From contig NZ_SSBL01000003.1 in assembly GCF_004795105.1 (NCBI RefSeq), forward strand, positions 496,001 through 560,000: a stretch of DNA of 64,000 nt, written 5' to 3'. Both the position numbers and the translations under genes were made by a program. Under the pieces are notes generated by a model. That model made no database searches and was not told where the DNA came from. It saw nothing but the letters and a program-made list of their open reading frames with translations. This document shows positions 35,321-44,966 of this stretch, piece after piece (positions within the stretch are counted from its first letter, which is position 1; each line of letters starts with the position of its first letter). Source of the stretch: Streptomyces sp. A0642 (lineage in GTDB: Bacteria > Actinomycetota > Actinomycetes > Streptomycetales > Streptomycetaceae).

Positions 35321-35974
35321 ATGGCAACTACACAGGCGGCGAACGATCTGGTCGCGGCGGCGGAGGCCCTCTTCACGGCGGGGGTGATGTCCCACTCGGG
35401 GCATGCCAACCTCAGCGCCCGACTCGACGCCGAAAGCTTCCTGCTGACGCCGGGATTCGTTCGCGGCCTCCGCCCCGGCGACCTTGCGGTCGTCAGCCTC
35501 GACGGGCGGCTCCTGGACGGGGAGCTACGGTCGGTCAGCACCGAGATCATCGCCATGCACAGCGCCGTCTACCGCGCCCGCCCGCACGTGGGCGCCATCA
35601 TCCACACCCACTCGCCCTCCGCGACGGCGTTCGCCGTCGCGCACCGGCCGCTGCCGTGCCGCACCGAGCCGATGCTGCGCTTCGGACAGCCCGAGGAGGT
35701 GCCGGTAGTCCCGTGGGGGCCACGCGGGTCCGACGTATCCGTCCGGGGCATCGTCGACATCCTGGAGCAACGTCCCACGACCTCGGCGGCCCTGCTGGCC
35801 AACCACGGACTGCTCGTGTTCGGTCCGGACTCGACGGCGACCGCCCACCTGGTGGTGGCCATCGAGGAGAGCGCCGAGGCGGAGATCGCTGCGGCGGCGA
35901 TCGGCGGGGCCGTGGATTTCCCCGAGGGCGCCCTGGCCGCCGTACGGGCCTCGATCGCCCGGGTCGCGTCATGA
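35321..35974 (+). CDS. class II aldolase/adducin family protein
   Basis: 217 aa from ATG 35321, GGAGG upstream. Landmarks: SGHANLSARLD for the phosphate pocket, STEIIAMH with catalytic Glu75, the zinc ligands His95 and His97 in IIHTHSPSA, and His162 in LANHGLLVFG. It is an L-fuculose-phosphate-aldolase-like enzyme that cleaves or epimerises sugar phosphates or related hydroxyacids. The stop overlaps the next start by ATGA. Confidence 0.88.
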   Translation: MATTQAANDLVAAAEALFTAGVMSHSGHANLSARLDAESFLLTPGFVRGLRPGDLAVVSLDGRLLDGELRSVSTEIIAMHSAVYRARPHVGAIIHTHSPSATAFAVAHRPLPCRTEPMLRFGQPEEVPVVPWGPRGSDVSVRGIVDILEQRPTTSAALLANHGLLVFGPDSTATAHLVVAIEESAEAEIAAAAIGGAVDFPEGALAAVRASIARVAS

Positions 35975-36414
35975 CCGACGACGCGACGACGATCGCGGCG
36001 ACGGCCGGCGACGCGACGACCGACGACGCCTTCACCCGGCGCACCGAGGCCGTACGTGCCCGCTACCACTCCACCCTCGGAGGCGTTCCGGGCGGTGTGC
36101 AGGACCGGCTGCGCCTGGCGCGGGACTTCGACCGGCTCCCCACCGAAGAGGCACTCGCGGCGCTGCGGCACATCGTACTGACAGACAATCCGCTGGGCGC
36201 CCGCGTGCAGCAGCTCGTCCACTACGGGCAACTCATGTCCCTCGGTCGGGAACACCCCGCCAGGATTCACGCCCGGGGCGCGCTCCACGCGGGCGCCACC
36301 GTCGCCGAACTCATCGGAGTCGCCGAGACCGCCCTCATCACTTCGGGTGTGCCGGCCTACGCCTTGGGAACGGAGATCGTCGTCGGTCTCCTGGCGTCCA
36401 CCGAAGCTCGCTGA
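35971..36414 (+). CDS. carboxymuconolactone decarboxylase-like protein lacking the CxxC
   Basis: 147 aa, coupled to the aldolase by ATGA. The helical AhpD/CMD core is visible (ALRHIVLTDNPLG, RIHARGALHAGATVAELIG, ALITSGVPAYALG). Where AhpD-type members have CxxC before the His, this protein has a REHPARIH reading, so the redox cysteines are absent while the following His is kept. That favours a decarboxylase- or lactonase-like role over a peroxidase one. The first 20 residues are low-complexity (Thr/Ala/Asp). Confidence 0.82.
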   Translation: MTDDATTIAATAGDATTDDAFTRRTEAVRARYHSTLGGVPGGVQDRLRLARDFDRLPTEEALAALRHIVLTDNPLGARVQQLVHYGQLMSLGREHPARIHARGALHAGATVAELIGVAETALITSGVPAYALGTEIVVGLLASTEAR

Positions 36415-36524
36415 CATGGCTGGTGATGGGGCGGCCGGGCAGCGTGGGTCACAGATGCCGTCGGGGACGGAGTACCAGTTGTCGGCGCCGCTTCCGCTCC
36501 TGACCGCCAGCTCAGTGCAGTCTG

Positions 36525-36810
36525 TGGAGGTGACGTGGTCGCAGTGCCTGCCCCTGAGGGAGCGAGGGGCGTCGAGCCCGTGTGCGTACGGCTGGCCCCA
36601 TCACTGGTCCTCGAGGCGGTTGATGTCCCAGCTCCGGTCCTGCCAGATCACGTACCGCACATGCAGGGTGCTGGCGTTCGTCCGTAGCCATGCTCCGGGC
36701 CCCAGCCCTGAGACAGGGCGACGCTGGAGGCACGAGTGCCAAGGGTGTCGGGGGTGTAGTCGCGGGCGAGGCCGAGCGGGTGTTCGCCGCCCTCAGCCCT
36801 CGGAGTCTGG
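36525..36810 (-). pseudogene. remnant of an extracellular ARB_07466-like C-terminal domain
   Basis: Minus-strand pieces in two frames match the end of a secreted actinobacterial domain: GGEHPLGLARDYTPDTLGT, then LHVRYVIWQDRSWDINRLED and GRHCDHV. The usual text between them is shortened and frameshifted. This domain occurs at the end of cell-wall-associated hydrolases; the catalytic or binding parts upstream are not recognisable. Confidence 0.5.
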
Positions 36811-38067
36811 AGTCGATGCCGCCCTGCCAGCGACGCGGCCACTTGTTGTGGATCTTCTGGTGCCCGTGCGCTGTTGCCCCGGTCAGGCCGCGTCCGCCGG
36901 TCGGATCGGGATACGCGAAGGCGGTCGCGCTGCCCGGTATGCGGCCGGGGGGCCGGGCAGCGCGAAGGCGACCGGCACGGGGCCGCCGCCGGTAGCGCCG
37001 GACTGGCCGCCGGCCTGGTCGTATGCGTGGAGGCAGCGCAGGACCTGGTCCGCGTACCAGCAGGCGTGCTTGTAGCGGAGCGCCGCCTGAGGCAGCTGCG
37101 CGGCGTCGCTGGAATTGCTACTTCCGGTGCCGCAGAGTCGCACGGTGTCGCGCGTTGGGCGACAGCTCGCCGAACTTCGGCCGTTCCAGCGGGTGGAGGC
37201 GGCTGGAGGTGCCGGCTTGTTCCTCGAAAACGACCAGGTCCTCGATTCCGGCCTCGTCCAGGAGAGGTTCTGGCGGCCGGTCGACTGCCGGCCGGTCGGC
37301 CTCGCTTGGAGACCAGGTGGGTCATGCCCCCGTTGTGGTGGTCGCATCCGACCCCAGCTGTCAGCAAACCCTGTCATCATCCGCCATCGGATCCGATGGG
37401 ATTCGCGCCGCCGCGGGGCCCCGGATAGGCCGTCCCCGATTCCCGTTCCGACAACTTGCTCGGTGACGGCGGAACGCGCATCCACGAATGGGTCTGCGAC
37501 GTCGATAGCTGGCGGGAAGGCGCCACCACGGTGACCTGAGCGCTGTCGGCGCTGTCCGCCTGTGCCCCCTACTCCCTGACCGTGAAACCGGCCTCGATGA
37601 GACCGGCACCCATAAGCTCGGCTTGACCACCAGCCTCGCAGCTGCACCTTCCACGACTGCTGCCAAGCCCTTCTCGGATACCAGCGATTCGGCCGAGGTC
37701 AAGAGCACTCAGCACTTCGCATCAGGCCTCGTGCCCACCGCCGCGGGCACAGGGCAGCCGGGCACGGCGAACCTCAAGGGTCGCAGCTGGGTCACCGGCC
37801 GCGCAGACGGGCCCAAGGCTCGCCTCGCGGCTACGGGCCCCGCCGGGCAGGGCAGTGGCTGCGGGCCCCGCCGGGAAAGACAGCGTTGAGCGGGCGCGTC
37901 TTGAAACCTGACGGCAAGCCCCTTGCCAGGGTCACCGTCCGAGGAGGCGACCAGCGCGGTCGCACCGACGCCACGGGCCGCCTCCTCCTGGTCGGTGTCA
38001 ACGAGGACGCCGCCACGCGGGTCGTCGACGGGACGAGTGCAGCCCGGCGGTGCAGGACGTCTCTCCA
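36811..38067. other. decayed region without an intact gene
   Basis: 1.26 kb. On the minus strand 36990-37140 reads like real protein (AALRYKHACWYADQVLRCLH) and may belong to the same lost gene as the 36525 remnant. On the plus strand 37886-38035 has a short carboxypeptidase-regulatory-like stretch (GRVLKPDGKPLARVTVRGG). No complete frame can be defended. Confidence 0.35.
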
Positions 38068-38828
38068 TCAGCCCCGTTCGAAGCAGTGGGAGCGGCTGAT
38101 GACGGAGAAGCCTCGGCGCTCGTACCAGTGCCGAGGCCAGTCCGCCGCGTCAGCGGTCAGAAACCGGGTATCGCAGTCCTTGTCGGCGGCCAGACGCAAG
38201 GCGGTGGTCAGGACGGCGTCGGCGTAACCGCGCCTGAGGTGGGCCTCCGACGTGATCAGGTCCTCGATATGGGCTATGCCGGTTGCCGGGTCCAGATAGA
38301 GGTAGGCCCATGAGGCGACCTCGCCCTCCTCCGTGCGGGCGCCGAGGAAGTGGACAATGTCGGCCCCTCGGCGGCGAGCCTCGCGTCGGTCGACGAGATG
38401 GCGTAGGACCTCGTCGTCGACGTCGGGAAGAAGGTCCCGCCATCGCCGCGTGAGGGGGATACGTATCGCGTCGAGGTCCACCTCCTCCGCGGCCCCTCCT
38501 GCCGGCACGGGGCCCGCATGGAGCATGACCAGGTAGGTGGAGTGGGTGTACCCGGCCCGTATCAGCGGCTCTGCGCACGCCATTCCGGCTTCGTCGTCAA
38601 GAACGGAGATCAGTCGGTGAGGCAGATGCCCAGCGCCTCCTCCGCGAGGGCGGGCAGGGCATCGGAGTCGACGACGTTGTCGATGACGACCTGGTTGTTC
38701 GCGCGGGAATGAGCGAAGGCGCTGTCATAGACGGCGAACCCGCCTGGGAGGTCGACGAGGTGCGCGGCCTGGCGGCGGGCGAAGGCCGACAGGAAGGAGT
38801 TGATCCGCTGCAGTTCTGAGGTCGGCAT
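38068..38828 (-). pseudogene. GNAT N-acetyltransferase split by one frameshift
   Basis: The first part starts at ATG 38828 (PTSELQRINSFLSAFARRQA) and ends after EEALGICLTD near 38610. The rest continues in another frame through ISVLDDEAGMACAEPLIRAG to 38068, including the acetyl-CoA loop LRRGYADAVLTTAL and the tail WYERRGFSVI. The two parts join into one acetyltransferase of about 250 aa. A single-base sequencing error would give the same picture. Confidence 0.7.
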
Positions 38829-38838
38829 GAAGGGGAGC

Positions 38839-38854
38839 CTAAGGGCTGTCCCGG
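38839..38854 (+). repeat. single left end of the MITE-like repeat
   Basis: CTAAGGGCTGTCCCGG matches the first 15 bases of the repeat family. No matching right end is seen downstream. It lies 10 bp upstream of the frameshifted GNAT gene start. Confidence 0.5.
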
Positions 38855-39028
38855 CTTTCCCACCTCGGCTCGAGCAGGTCAGGTCCACGCTGAGGACGGC
38901 CGGCCCCCTCCCGGACAGATTCCGGGGCGGCGCTCCCCCTTGGTGGCGGAGGGGCCACATCGCGACTTCTACGCGGTTGCCCCCTGGACGCGAACCAGCT
39001 CTGTCCTACCTCAGGCTGACGCGCGGTG

Positions 39029-39150
39029 AAGGACGAGGACGGTCCGATCAACAAGCGCATGTCCTCGACGGTCAGCTCGCCGATCGTCCGACGCCGCAAG
39101 GCGTGAGCAGTAGTGACAAGCCGAGTGTCGTCGGCTGACGCAGCCGGATG
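39029..39150 (-). pseudogene. CdiI-type immunity protein fragment
   Basis: The minus strand reads DDTRLVTTAHALRRRTIGEL, then TVEDMRLLIG. LRRK/RxIGELTVEDLRxLIGQ is the signature of a contact-dependent-inhibition immunity family. Upstream and downstream parts are missing. Confidence 0.45.
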
Positions 39151-39296
39151 CCTCACCCACGTCAGCCGTACGTCCCGATGGCTTGGCTGGGCGCCCACTG
39201 CCTGTTTCGACCGGCGGGAGGCTCCCCCCGCCCTATCGACGTGCTACTGCGGGTCTTCCACGTTCGGTGTCAGAGTCGGCGGGCACACGGCCTTGC

Positions 39297-39566
39297 ATGA
39301 CTACGTACCAAGGCCCCGCCGTCGCGCTCATCGGCTGCGACGAGGTCCCCGTAACCGCAGACCTCGCCATCCACGTCAACCGCGGTTTGCGGTCATGGGG
39401 CGGCTCGCTCGAAGCCGACCCTGCCGTCGACTGGTTCGACGACGGGCCTGCGACTCTGCGCCTTCCAGGTCGGCGTGAGGGTGAGTTCATTGCCGTGTCT
39501 GGTGAGGCCGGGTCGGGAAACGTGCAGATCCAGGGGAGCGGGCCGGCCCCGTTTGGGGACGATTGA
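39297..39566 (+). CDS. small conserved actinobacterial hypothetical protein
   Basis: 89 aa from ATG 39297. The pattern YQGPAVALIG, GLRSWGGSLEADP, LPGRREGEFIAV and a terminal IQGSGPAPFG is that of a short conserved Streptomyces protein with a DUF4873-like beta fold. It is intact in length. Function unknown. Confidence 0.6.
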   Translation: MTTYQGPAVALIGCDEVPVTADLAIHVNRGLRSWGGSLEADPAVDWFDDGPATLRLPGRREGEFIAVSGEAGSGNVQIQGSGPAPFGDD

Positions 39567-39769
39567 ACAGCGCCGGACACGTTGCTGCGCCCTGCTCTCA
39601 TGCGAGGGCTGCGGTCAGTCCGCCTCGCGTACGGAATGTGCCAGCAGTACTCGAAGCCCTCCACACGACGTGACGGCGCCCCTCCTGCCCGAAGGCGGGA
39701 GCGGCGCCGTCGCGTCGCGGTCAGACGTCCTCCACGACGACGCAGGGGTTCCGCGCATCTCCGTAGCCA

Positions 39770-40144
39770 AGACCGCCTCGTTGGGCCGTCCCCGTCGACG
39801 CGGGGGCGTTCCGCCGCGTCGCCATCGGAGCCGCCGCAACCGGCATCTCCAGCGCCGGCTACTACCGCTCGCCCCTGGCAAAGAGCATCACGCCCCTGTT
39901 CAAGGCACCCGCCGGGCCCCGCCCGCAGACCGTCCTCGCCGCGGAGATCACTCGTCTCAAAAGAACCGAGCGCGAACTGCGCTCCCGCCACGCAGCCGAG
40001 CGAGAAGAACTACGCGCCACCATGGCCACCTACGCCCAGCACATCCCGGTCCTCAGCCTGCGCCTGACGGAACCCGATGCCGCCAACGCTGCCCTCTGCG
40101 GGCCGCTCGGCACCATCATCACCACCTTCCTTCTGCCGCGGTGA
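39770..40144 (+). pseudogene. remnant of a transposon-associated HTH/coiled-coil protein (DUF6262-like)
   Basis: One frame, closed upstream by a stop, reads FRRVAIGAAATGISSAGYYR (HTH-like), then EITRLKRTERELRSRHAAER and a coiled coil to the stop at 40144. The layout matches the helper protein encoded beside some actinobacterial site-specific transposons. No start codon or partner genes remain. Confidence 0.4.
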
Positions 40145-40477
40145 CCCCGTATCGGCCTGCGACCGGCACGGGTCATCGGGCTGAGCCGCGAGGGCCAGGG
40201 CCGTTCCGGCGACTGGGCACGATGTTGCGCTCCTGCACATGGGGGCTCTGTCGGCTGCCGGTCTGGCGGGGTTACTCGTATGGCAGCCTGCGCATCGAAC
40301 ACGACCTACGGCGGACCCGTGGGTTCGGGCGCGGTGGAAGGCCTGGCCCGCAACCGCGTGAACGTGAACAAGGTGATCACGCACTGGCAGGAGAGGTGCG
40401 CATCGACTGGTGAGGGGCGTGGTCCGCCCGCCCGCGACGAGTAGGCTGATCGTTCGTAATCGGACCGGGAGGTCGGC
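40145..40477. other. intergenic region upstream of the MarR gene
   Basis: 333 bp. A short plus-strand stretch near 40355-40400 (NVNKVITHWQE) recalls Tn3-type transposases but is too short to call. The MarR promoter should lie at the right end. Confidence 0.3.
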
Positions 40478-40918
40478 GTGGACTATGGCGACAAGCTCTT
40501 CTGGCTCTCGGTTGTGATTCAACGCAAGTACGCGCAGGTCTGCGCCGAGTTCGACCTCACCCCCTCGCAGGCCACGCTGCTCTGCGCCGTCAGGAACGAG
40601 CCGCGGCGGATGGCTGACCTCGCCGCGTCGTTGGGTATGACGAAGAACGCATTGAGCCAGCTGGTCGATCGCACCGCGCGGCGCGAGCTGGTCGGCCGGG
40701 CAGGCTCGGCGCAGGACCGACGGGTCGTCATGCTCAGTGCGACTCCCACGGGGAAGGTGCTCGCCGAGGCCGTTTACGCCGAGGTCGCCAAGCGCCTGCC
40801 CGAGATCGCGAGGAACCTCGACGCCGACGACCAGCGCGACTTCGAGCGCGTGGCCACCGCCATCGTGGACACCTCGGACCTCTCTCCGCCCACCTCGAAC
40901 CAACCCGACACAGCGTGA
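40478..40918 (+). CDS. MarR family transcriptional regulator
   Basis: 146 aa, GTG 40478 with GGGAGG upstream. Winged helix: LTPSQATLLCAVRNEPRRMA, then LGMTKNALSQLVDRTARRELV and the wing QDRRVVMLSATPTG. The gene is followed by an NmrA-type oxidoreductase preceded by two identical dyads, so it likely represses that gene. Confidence 0.88.
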   Translation: MDYGDKLFWLSVVIQRKYAQVCAEFDLTPSQATLLCAVRNEPRRMADLAASLGMTKNALSQLVDRTARRELVGRAGSAQDRRVVMLSATPTGKVLAEAVYAEVAKRLPEIARNLDADDQRDFERVATAIVDTSDLSPPTSNQPDTA

Positions 40919-40939
40919 GGTCCCGCTGCACCCGCGCCC

Positions 40940-40984
40940 TTGACGATGTTCATGCCGTGAACTAATTTCGTTCATGGCGTGAAC
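40940..40984 (+). promoter_or_regulatory. promoter with two tandem MarR dyads
   Basis: TTGACG (40940-40945), a 17-bp spacer and TAATTT (40963-40968) form a good promoter for the 41003 gene. GTTCATGCCGTGAAC (40948-40962) fills the spacer and GTTCATGGCGTGAAC (40970-40984) follows; centres are 22 bp apart, two helical turns. Confidence 0.75.
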
Positions 40985-41002
40985 TAGTGAAGGGTGGCAG
41001 CG

Positions 41003-41893
41003 ATGAGCACACAGACGACCGGCACGATCGCAGTCTTCGGCGCGACGGGGCAACAGGGCGGGGCGGTAGTCGACGCGCTGCTGGACCGCAAGGCGCGGGT
41101 GCGGGCCTTGGTCCGCAATCCGCAGTCCGACCGGGCTCAGGTGCTGGCCGCTCGCGGCGTCGAGCTGGCGGCCATCCGGGCCGACGACCCGGCGTCACTG
41201 GCCGCCGCGCTGGCGACGGTCGAGGGGTTCTACTTCATGACCCCGGAGGCGAACAGCCTCGAAGAGGTCGAGGCGGAGATCCGCATCGGCACCGCGCTCG
41301 TCGACGCGGCGGTCGAGGCGGGCGTCCCGCACGTCGTGTTCAACTCGGTCTTCGGAGCGGACCGGGAGTCGGGTGTGCCGCACCACGACTCGAAGCACTC
41401 GATCGAGGAGCAGCTGAAGAAGTCGGGCCTCAGGGCCACGATGGTTCGCGCGACCGCCTTCATGGAGAACTTCACGAGCGTGATGGCACCGAGCCTGGAG
41501 CAGGGGGAGATCGTGCTGAGGCTGCCGCTGCCGGAGAACGTCCCGCTGAAGATGATCTCGCTCAGGGACATCGGCCGGGTCGCCGCCGCGCTCCTGCTCG
41601 ACACCGCGGAGGCGCCCGGCGGAGCTGTCGAGCTCGTCGGCGACGAATTGACGGGCCCCCAGATCGCCGCGGCGTTCGGCGCGCGTGCCGGGCTTCCGGC
41701 ACGGTATGAGGCCCTCCCGTTGAGCGTGCTTCGCAACGACCTCGACAAGGCGATGTTCCGCGAGTTCGCGGAGGCGGCGGAATACCCTTCGGACCTCGCG
41801 GTGGTGCGCTCGATCGAGCCGGCCACCCTGGACCTGGCCGAGTGGATCCGAGCCACCAGCTGGACCGCACCCACGAACGTGGCTGGTTCCTGA
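41003..41893 (+). CDS. NmrA family NAD(P)-binding protein
   Basis: 296 aa from ATG 41003. Rossmann motif VFGATGQQGGAVV near residue 13, no Tyr-xxx-Lys pair, and an HHDSKHSIEEQLKKSGL stretch typical of NmrA/HSCARG-like atypical SDRs, which sense NAD(P) redox state or act as quinone reductases. The promoter carries two MarR-type dyads and the MarR gene is directly upstream. Confidence 0.87.
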   Translation: MSTQTTGTIAVFGATGQQGGAVVDALLDRKARVRALVRNPQSDRAQVLAARGVELAAIRADDPASLAAALATVEGFYFMTPEANSLEEVEAEIRIGTALVDAAVEAGVPHVVFNSVFGADRESGVPHHDSKHSIEEQLKKSGLRATMVRATAFMENFTSVMAPSLEQGEIVLRLPLPENVPLKMISLRDIGRVAAALLLDTAEAPGGAVELVGDELTGPQIAAAFGARAGLPARYEALPLSVLRNDLDKAMFREFAEAAEYPSDLAVVRSIEPATLDLAEWIRATSWTAPTNVAGS

Positions 41894-41923
41894 GCCTCCG
41901 GCCGCGATGAACGCCCCGCGATC

Positions 41924-42415
41924 GTGCCCACGGTTTCGGTGCTCTGGGCACGGCAACGCACAGGCGGCACGGACGACCTGGCGGCGAACGACACCGCGAG
42001 CGAGGCGACCGTACGCCAGTGGCTGACTCGCGAGTGCCACCAGCGGGCGCAGGACCACAACTCGGCCTTCGAGGAAGGCGAGTGGGGGTCGGTCGGCGAC
42101 GACCACGGCGTCTGGACGCTGCCGGCGCTCGGCCCGTTCGCCCGGCGGCTGCGGCTGTGGACAGGCGCGGTCAAGCTCAGCGCCCCGACGCCCGGCGCGG
42201 CCATCGGGGTGGGGCGCACCGGATCCGGCGCTGCTGCGGCGATAGATGTTTGCGTCACCGTCACCGTCACCGCCACCGGTGAGGGGCACCGGACCGGTCC
42301 CATCTTCATGGGGGGTGTACGACCTCGGGATGCAACCTCTGAGCATCGCCGGCACCCCCTGTACGTGATCTTCGCCCGCAGCGTCGGGAACGTCACCCTG
42401 GGAGCAGCCACTTGA
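41924..42415 (+). CDS. hypothetical protein, possibly truncated
   Basis: Up to 163 aa from GTG 41924; no clear ribosome binding site, so the start is uncertain. Codon use is strongly host-like and the text is protein-like in the first 90 residues (HNSAFEEGEWGSVGDDHGVW, LPALGPFARRLRLW). The C-terminal third is less convincing. It is not a family I can name. Confidence 0.4.
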   Translation: MPTVSVLWARQRTGGTDDLAANDTASEATVRQWLTRECHQRAQDHNSAFEEGEWGSVGDDHGVWTLPALGPFARRLRLWTGAVKLSAPTPGAAIGVGRTGSGAAAAIDVCVTVTVTATGEGHRTGPIFMGGVRPRDATSEHRRHPLYVIFARSVGNVTLGAAT

Positions 42416-42509
42416 CCTCGTCGGCTCCGTCCGCGGTGCAGGCGCCGCAGGGTGAGGAACAGGTGAGCAGGTCTGCATCACCGCGCCATTGCTCAGCGCC
42501 GCCGCCACC

Positions 42510-43523
42510 TCATCCGATGGGCTCGGCCACTCGGGCGAGCAGGGCGGCCGACTCCTCCGGTGCGAGTGCGTGGTCGTACACGAGCTCGCCGGTCATGCCG
42601 GGGAAGAAGCGGCCGGCGGGCCAGTTCCTCTGGTACGCGGGCGGGTCGAGGACCACGAGCCGGACGCCGTCCACGACGGGGATGTCCGCCGGCTTTCCTT
42701 CGTTCCAGATCCACTCGCCGTCGGCGCCGACCAGATTGAAGGAGCCGGTGGTTGGCACCATCCCGGGCTGGTCGCGGCAGCAGGCGACGGCCTGCGCCGA
42801 CGGTGCCTGACCCTCTACGAGGCCCCGGCCGATCAGGGCGTCGGCCAGGAGCGTGTGCAGCTGAAAGTTGTCGCCGACCCCGGAGACGCGCAGCGCAAAG
42901 CCGGCCCCACTGACGCGGTCAAGTGCGATCAGCTGCTCGTCGTCAAGGACGGCAAGCGCATAGGCGAGGCACTTGAACGGCTCGCCCGACAGGTCCGCAA
43001 CCCGCCTCACGGCGGCCGCCAACCCCTCACGGCCGCGGACCTCTCGGCGCACCTGCGGGGAATTGAGCATGGCCACGCAGGCCATCTCGAACTGTGGGAG
43101 CGCCTGCCAGGCCATGACGGGCTCGAAGCCGATCCGCTCGAAGTCGGCCTCATCCAGGCCCGCGCCCTCGTGGTCCGGCACCTCGCCGCGGCCCGCAGCC
43201 GCCCACCGCTCGCAGAAGACGGCAGCGTGCTCGAAGGCGTCCAGGGCGCTCGCGAACAGGGCAGGCGTGCAAGCCAGGGGGTCGGCACCCCGCTCCACGC
43301 ACGCCCCGATCAGTACGGCCACGACCGCTCGCGGGCCGGGCGGAACCTGCCCGAGCAGAGCGGCAAGCCGAGGCCCCGCCGCCCGCAGGTCTGCGTCCGC
43401 CGCCTTGTCGAAACCTCGCGTCAGCCGCGCGAAGGAACGCTCCGCCGCATCAGCGTCCTGGGCCTGTACAGCCGTCTCGAAGGCCCCTACAGCGGCTGGA
43501 AACCGTCCACGTCCGAATATCAT
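42510..43523 (-). CDS. conserved hypothetical protein, helical-repeat-like
   Basis: 337 aa, ATG 43523. The N-terminal 200 residues are alpha-helical and resemble TPR/immunity-type helical repeats (FETAVQAQDADAAERSFARL); the C-terminal third is beta-rich with GMVPTTGSFNLVGADGEW. No catalytic motif or membrane segment. Similar proteins occur singly in Streptomyces; function unknown. Confidence 0.7.
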   Translation of the reverse strand: MIFGRGRFPAAVGAFETAVQAQDADAAERSFARLTRGFDKAADADLRAAGPRLAALLGQVPPGPRAVVAVLIGACVERGADPLACTPALFASALDAFEHAAVFCERWAAAGRGEVPDHEGAGLDEADFERIGFEPVMAWQALPQFEMACVAMLNSPQVRREVRGREGLAAAVRRVADLSGEPFKCLAYALAVLDDEQLIALDRVSGAGFALRVSGVGDNFQLHTLLADALIGRGLVEGQAPSAQAVACCRDQPGMVPTTGSFNLVGADGEWIWNEGKPADIPVVDGVRLVVLDPPAYQRNWPAGRFFPGMTGELVYDHALAPEESAALLARVAEPIG

Positions 43524-43691
43524 CCGCGCACCCTAGCCGACGCCTCCGACAGCACGTTCCGCCCGGCCCACCCGGACAGGTTCTGGCCGGCCGGCCCAGG
43601 GCGTGCGACCCCCGGCAAGACCCGAAAGACGGCCCCGCATGTTCAGCGGCGTCACCGACCGCTTTCGGGGGCGACGCGTAGCCCGCCCCGG

Positions 43692-43920
43692 TTACTTCTG
43701 GGTCTGCGTGGGCTCTTCCCCAGGGTCCTGCCTTAGTTTGCACACTTTGAGGCCAGCAGCCCGTCCGCAGCGCGCATGCTGTTTGTTGGCGTGCTTCAGC
43801 CCGTCCAGTTCGTCGATCACCGGCCTGGGGACGAGGAGTCGGATCGGCTCGTGCTCTCCATCGATGACCTCTGCGAGGTTGGCTTCATCCAGCTTGTCTG
43901 TGTGCTGGATGTAACGTCCG
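43692..43920 (-). pseudogene. PIN-domain protein remnant
   Basis: The minus strand reads YIQHTDKLDEANLAEVIDGE, then RLLVPRPVIDELDGLKHANK, the first acidic motif region of PIN nucleases. The N-terminal Asp-containing strand and the C-terminal half are missing, and the frame ends at 43694 after unrelated text. The 5' side is cut by an IS5 tail. Confidence 0.55.
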
Positions 43921-43949
43921 CAAGGAGGCGGAGGTCGGCAGGCCGGGGA

Positions 43950-44062
43950 CGCTGAGCGGCTGCCGCCGGCTGCACCGACGTTACGAGCGCAAGCCTGAGC
44001 ACTTGCTCGCCTTCACCGCCATTGCCGCGAGCCTGATCGACGATCGCCGACTCACCAAGTGA
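43950..44062 (+). pseudogene. IS5-family transposase C-terminal relic
   Basis: LSGCRRLHRRYERKPEHLLA, then FTAIAASL, ending at TGA 44062. It is the same tail as the larger relic at 57380-57906. It truncates the PIN remnant. Confidence 0.65.
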
Positions 44063-44208
44063 AGTCTGAACGGGCGGAGGCGGCTTTGCGCTGATCGTCC
44101 GGATGGGTGGCCGTGCTTCACAATGGCTCCCTGTGACGAGCACCAGAAACGCCGACCATAACCTCAACGCCCCCTCGCCCCCACCATGCGCGGGGCCGTT
44201 AGAACCTT

Positions 44209-44892
44209 TCAACGAAGCGCCCTCGCGGTCTCTTCTGGCTCCTCCCGTCTGGGTCCGGTGGCGTAGGCCAGCGGGGGCGCGATCGCCTGGGCGTCGGCTC
44301 CCTCGCCGACCCAGAGCCCGATGAAGAGCGCGGCGGTCGCTTCCAGGAGTCCGGCTCGTTCGAGACCGCCGCCCGCCACGGGTTCGCAGCCGACATGCCG
44401 CACCAACTGGCGTACGAGCGTGAGGGCCGTTTCGTCGTCTCCACAGACCGGAACTGCCAGGGGCCGCTCGTCGAAGATGGGCGGCGTCATGCGCCACACG
44501 TCCTCGTGGCAGAGATTGAACGCCTTGACCACATGAGTTCCCGGGGCCGCCGCGGCCAGTTGCTGTGCGGCCGAGAGGCCGCTCTGTGTCAGTAGCTGGA
44601 AGCCCGGACCGACAGGATTGGAACAGTCGATCAGTACCTTGCCGTCCAGGACCGCCCGCAGTTCCCGCACCACGCTCGCCCCCGCGCCGAAAGGCAGCGC
44701 GGCAAGCACCACTTGGCCGAACTCGGCCGCCGCACGCAGACTGGCAGGCTTCGCGTTGCTCCCGAGGCGTGTCGCGAGCCGCTCCGTCTTACGCACGTCC
44801 CGCCCGCCAATGACCACGTCGTGCCCGGCCCGCACCCAGTGGGTGGCGAGCGCGCCCGCCATGTTGCCCGTGCCCAGTACGCCGATTCTCAT
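44209..44892 (-). CDS. NADPH-dependent F420 reductase-like protein
   Basis: 227 aa, ATG 44892 with GGGAGG upstream. N-terminal Rossmann motif IGVLGTGNMAGALATHWV, then VVIGGRDVRKTERLA, ALPFGAGASV and DCSNPVGPGF, which match the NADP oxidoreductase coenzyme F420-dependent (FNO-like) family. The Gly-x-Gly motif and the Arg after strand 2 favour NADP(H). Divergent from a broken HxlR regulator that probably controlled it. Confidence 0.85.
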   Translation of the reverse strand: MRIGVLGTGNMAGALATHWVRAGHDVVIGGRDVRKTERLATRLGSNAKPASLRAAAEFGQVVLAALPFGAGASVVRELRAVLDGKVLIDCSNPVGPGFQLLTQSGLSAAQQLAAAAPGTHVVKAFNLCHEDVWRMTPPIFDERPLAVPVCGDDETALTLVRQLVRHVGCEPVAGGGLERAGLLEATAALFIGLWVGEGADAQAIAPPLAYATGPRREEPEETARALR

Positions 44893-44966
44893 CACGTATT
44901 TCCTCCCAGGATTTGCTTGGACCGATCGCAATGACGCTAGAGCGCCCGTGGGGCACCATTTGGTAC

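Noticed and set aside
40355..40410. Tn3-family transposase fragment
   Set aside because: Only about eleven residues (NVNKVITHWQE) resemble Tn3 transposases; too short to annotate.
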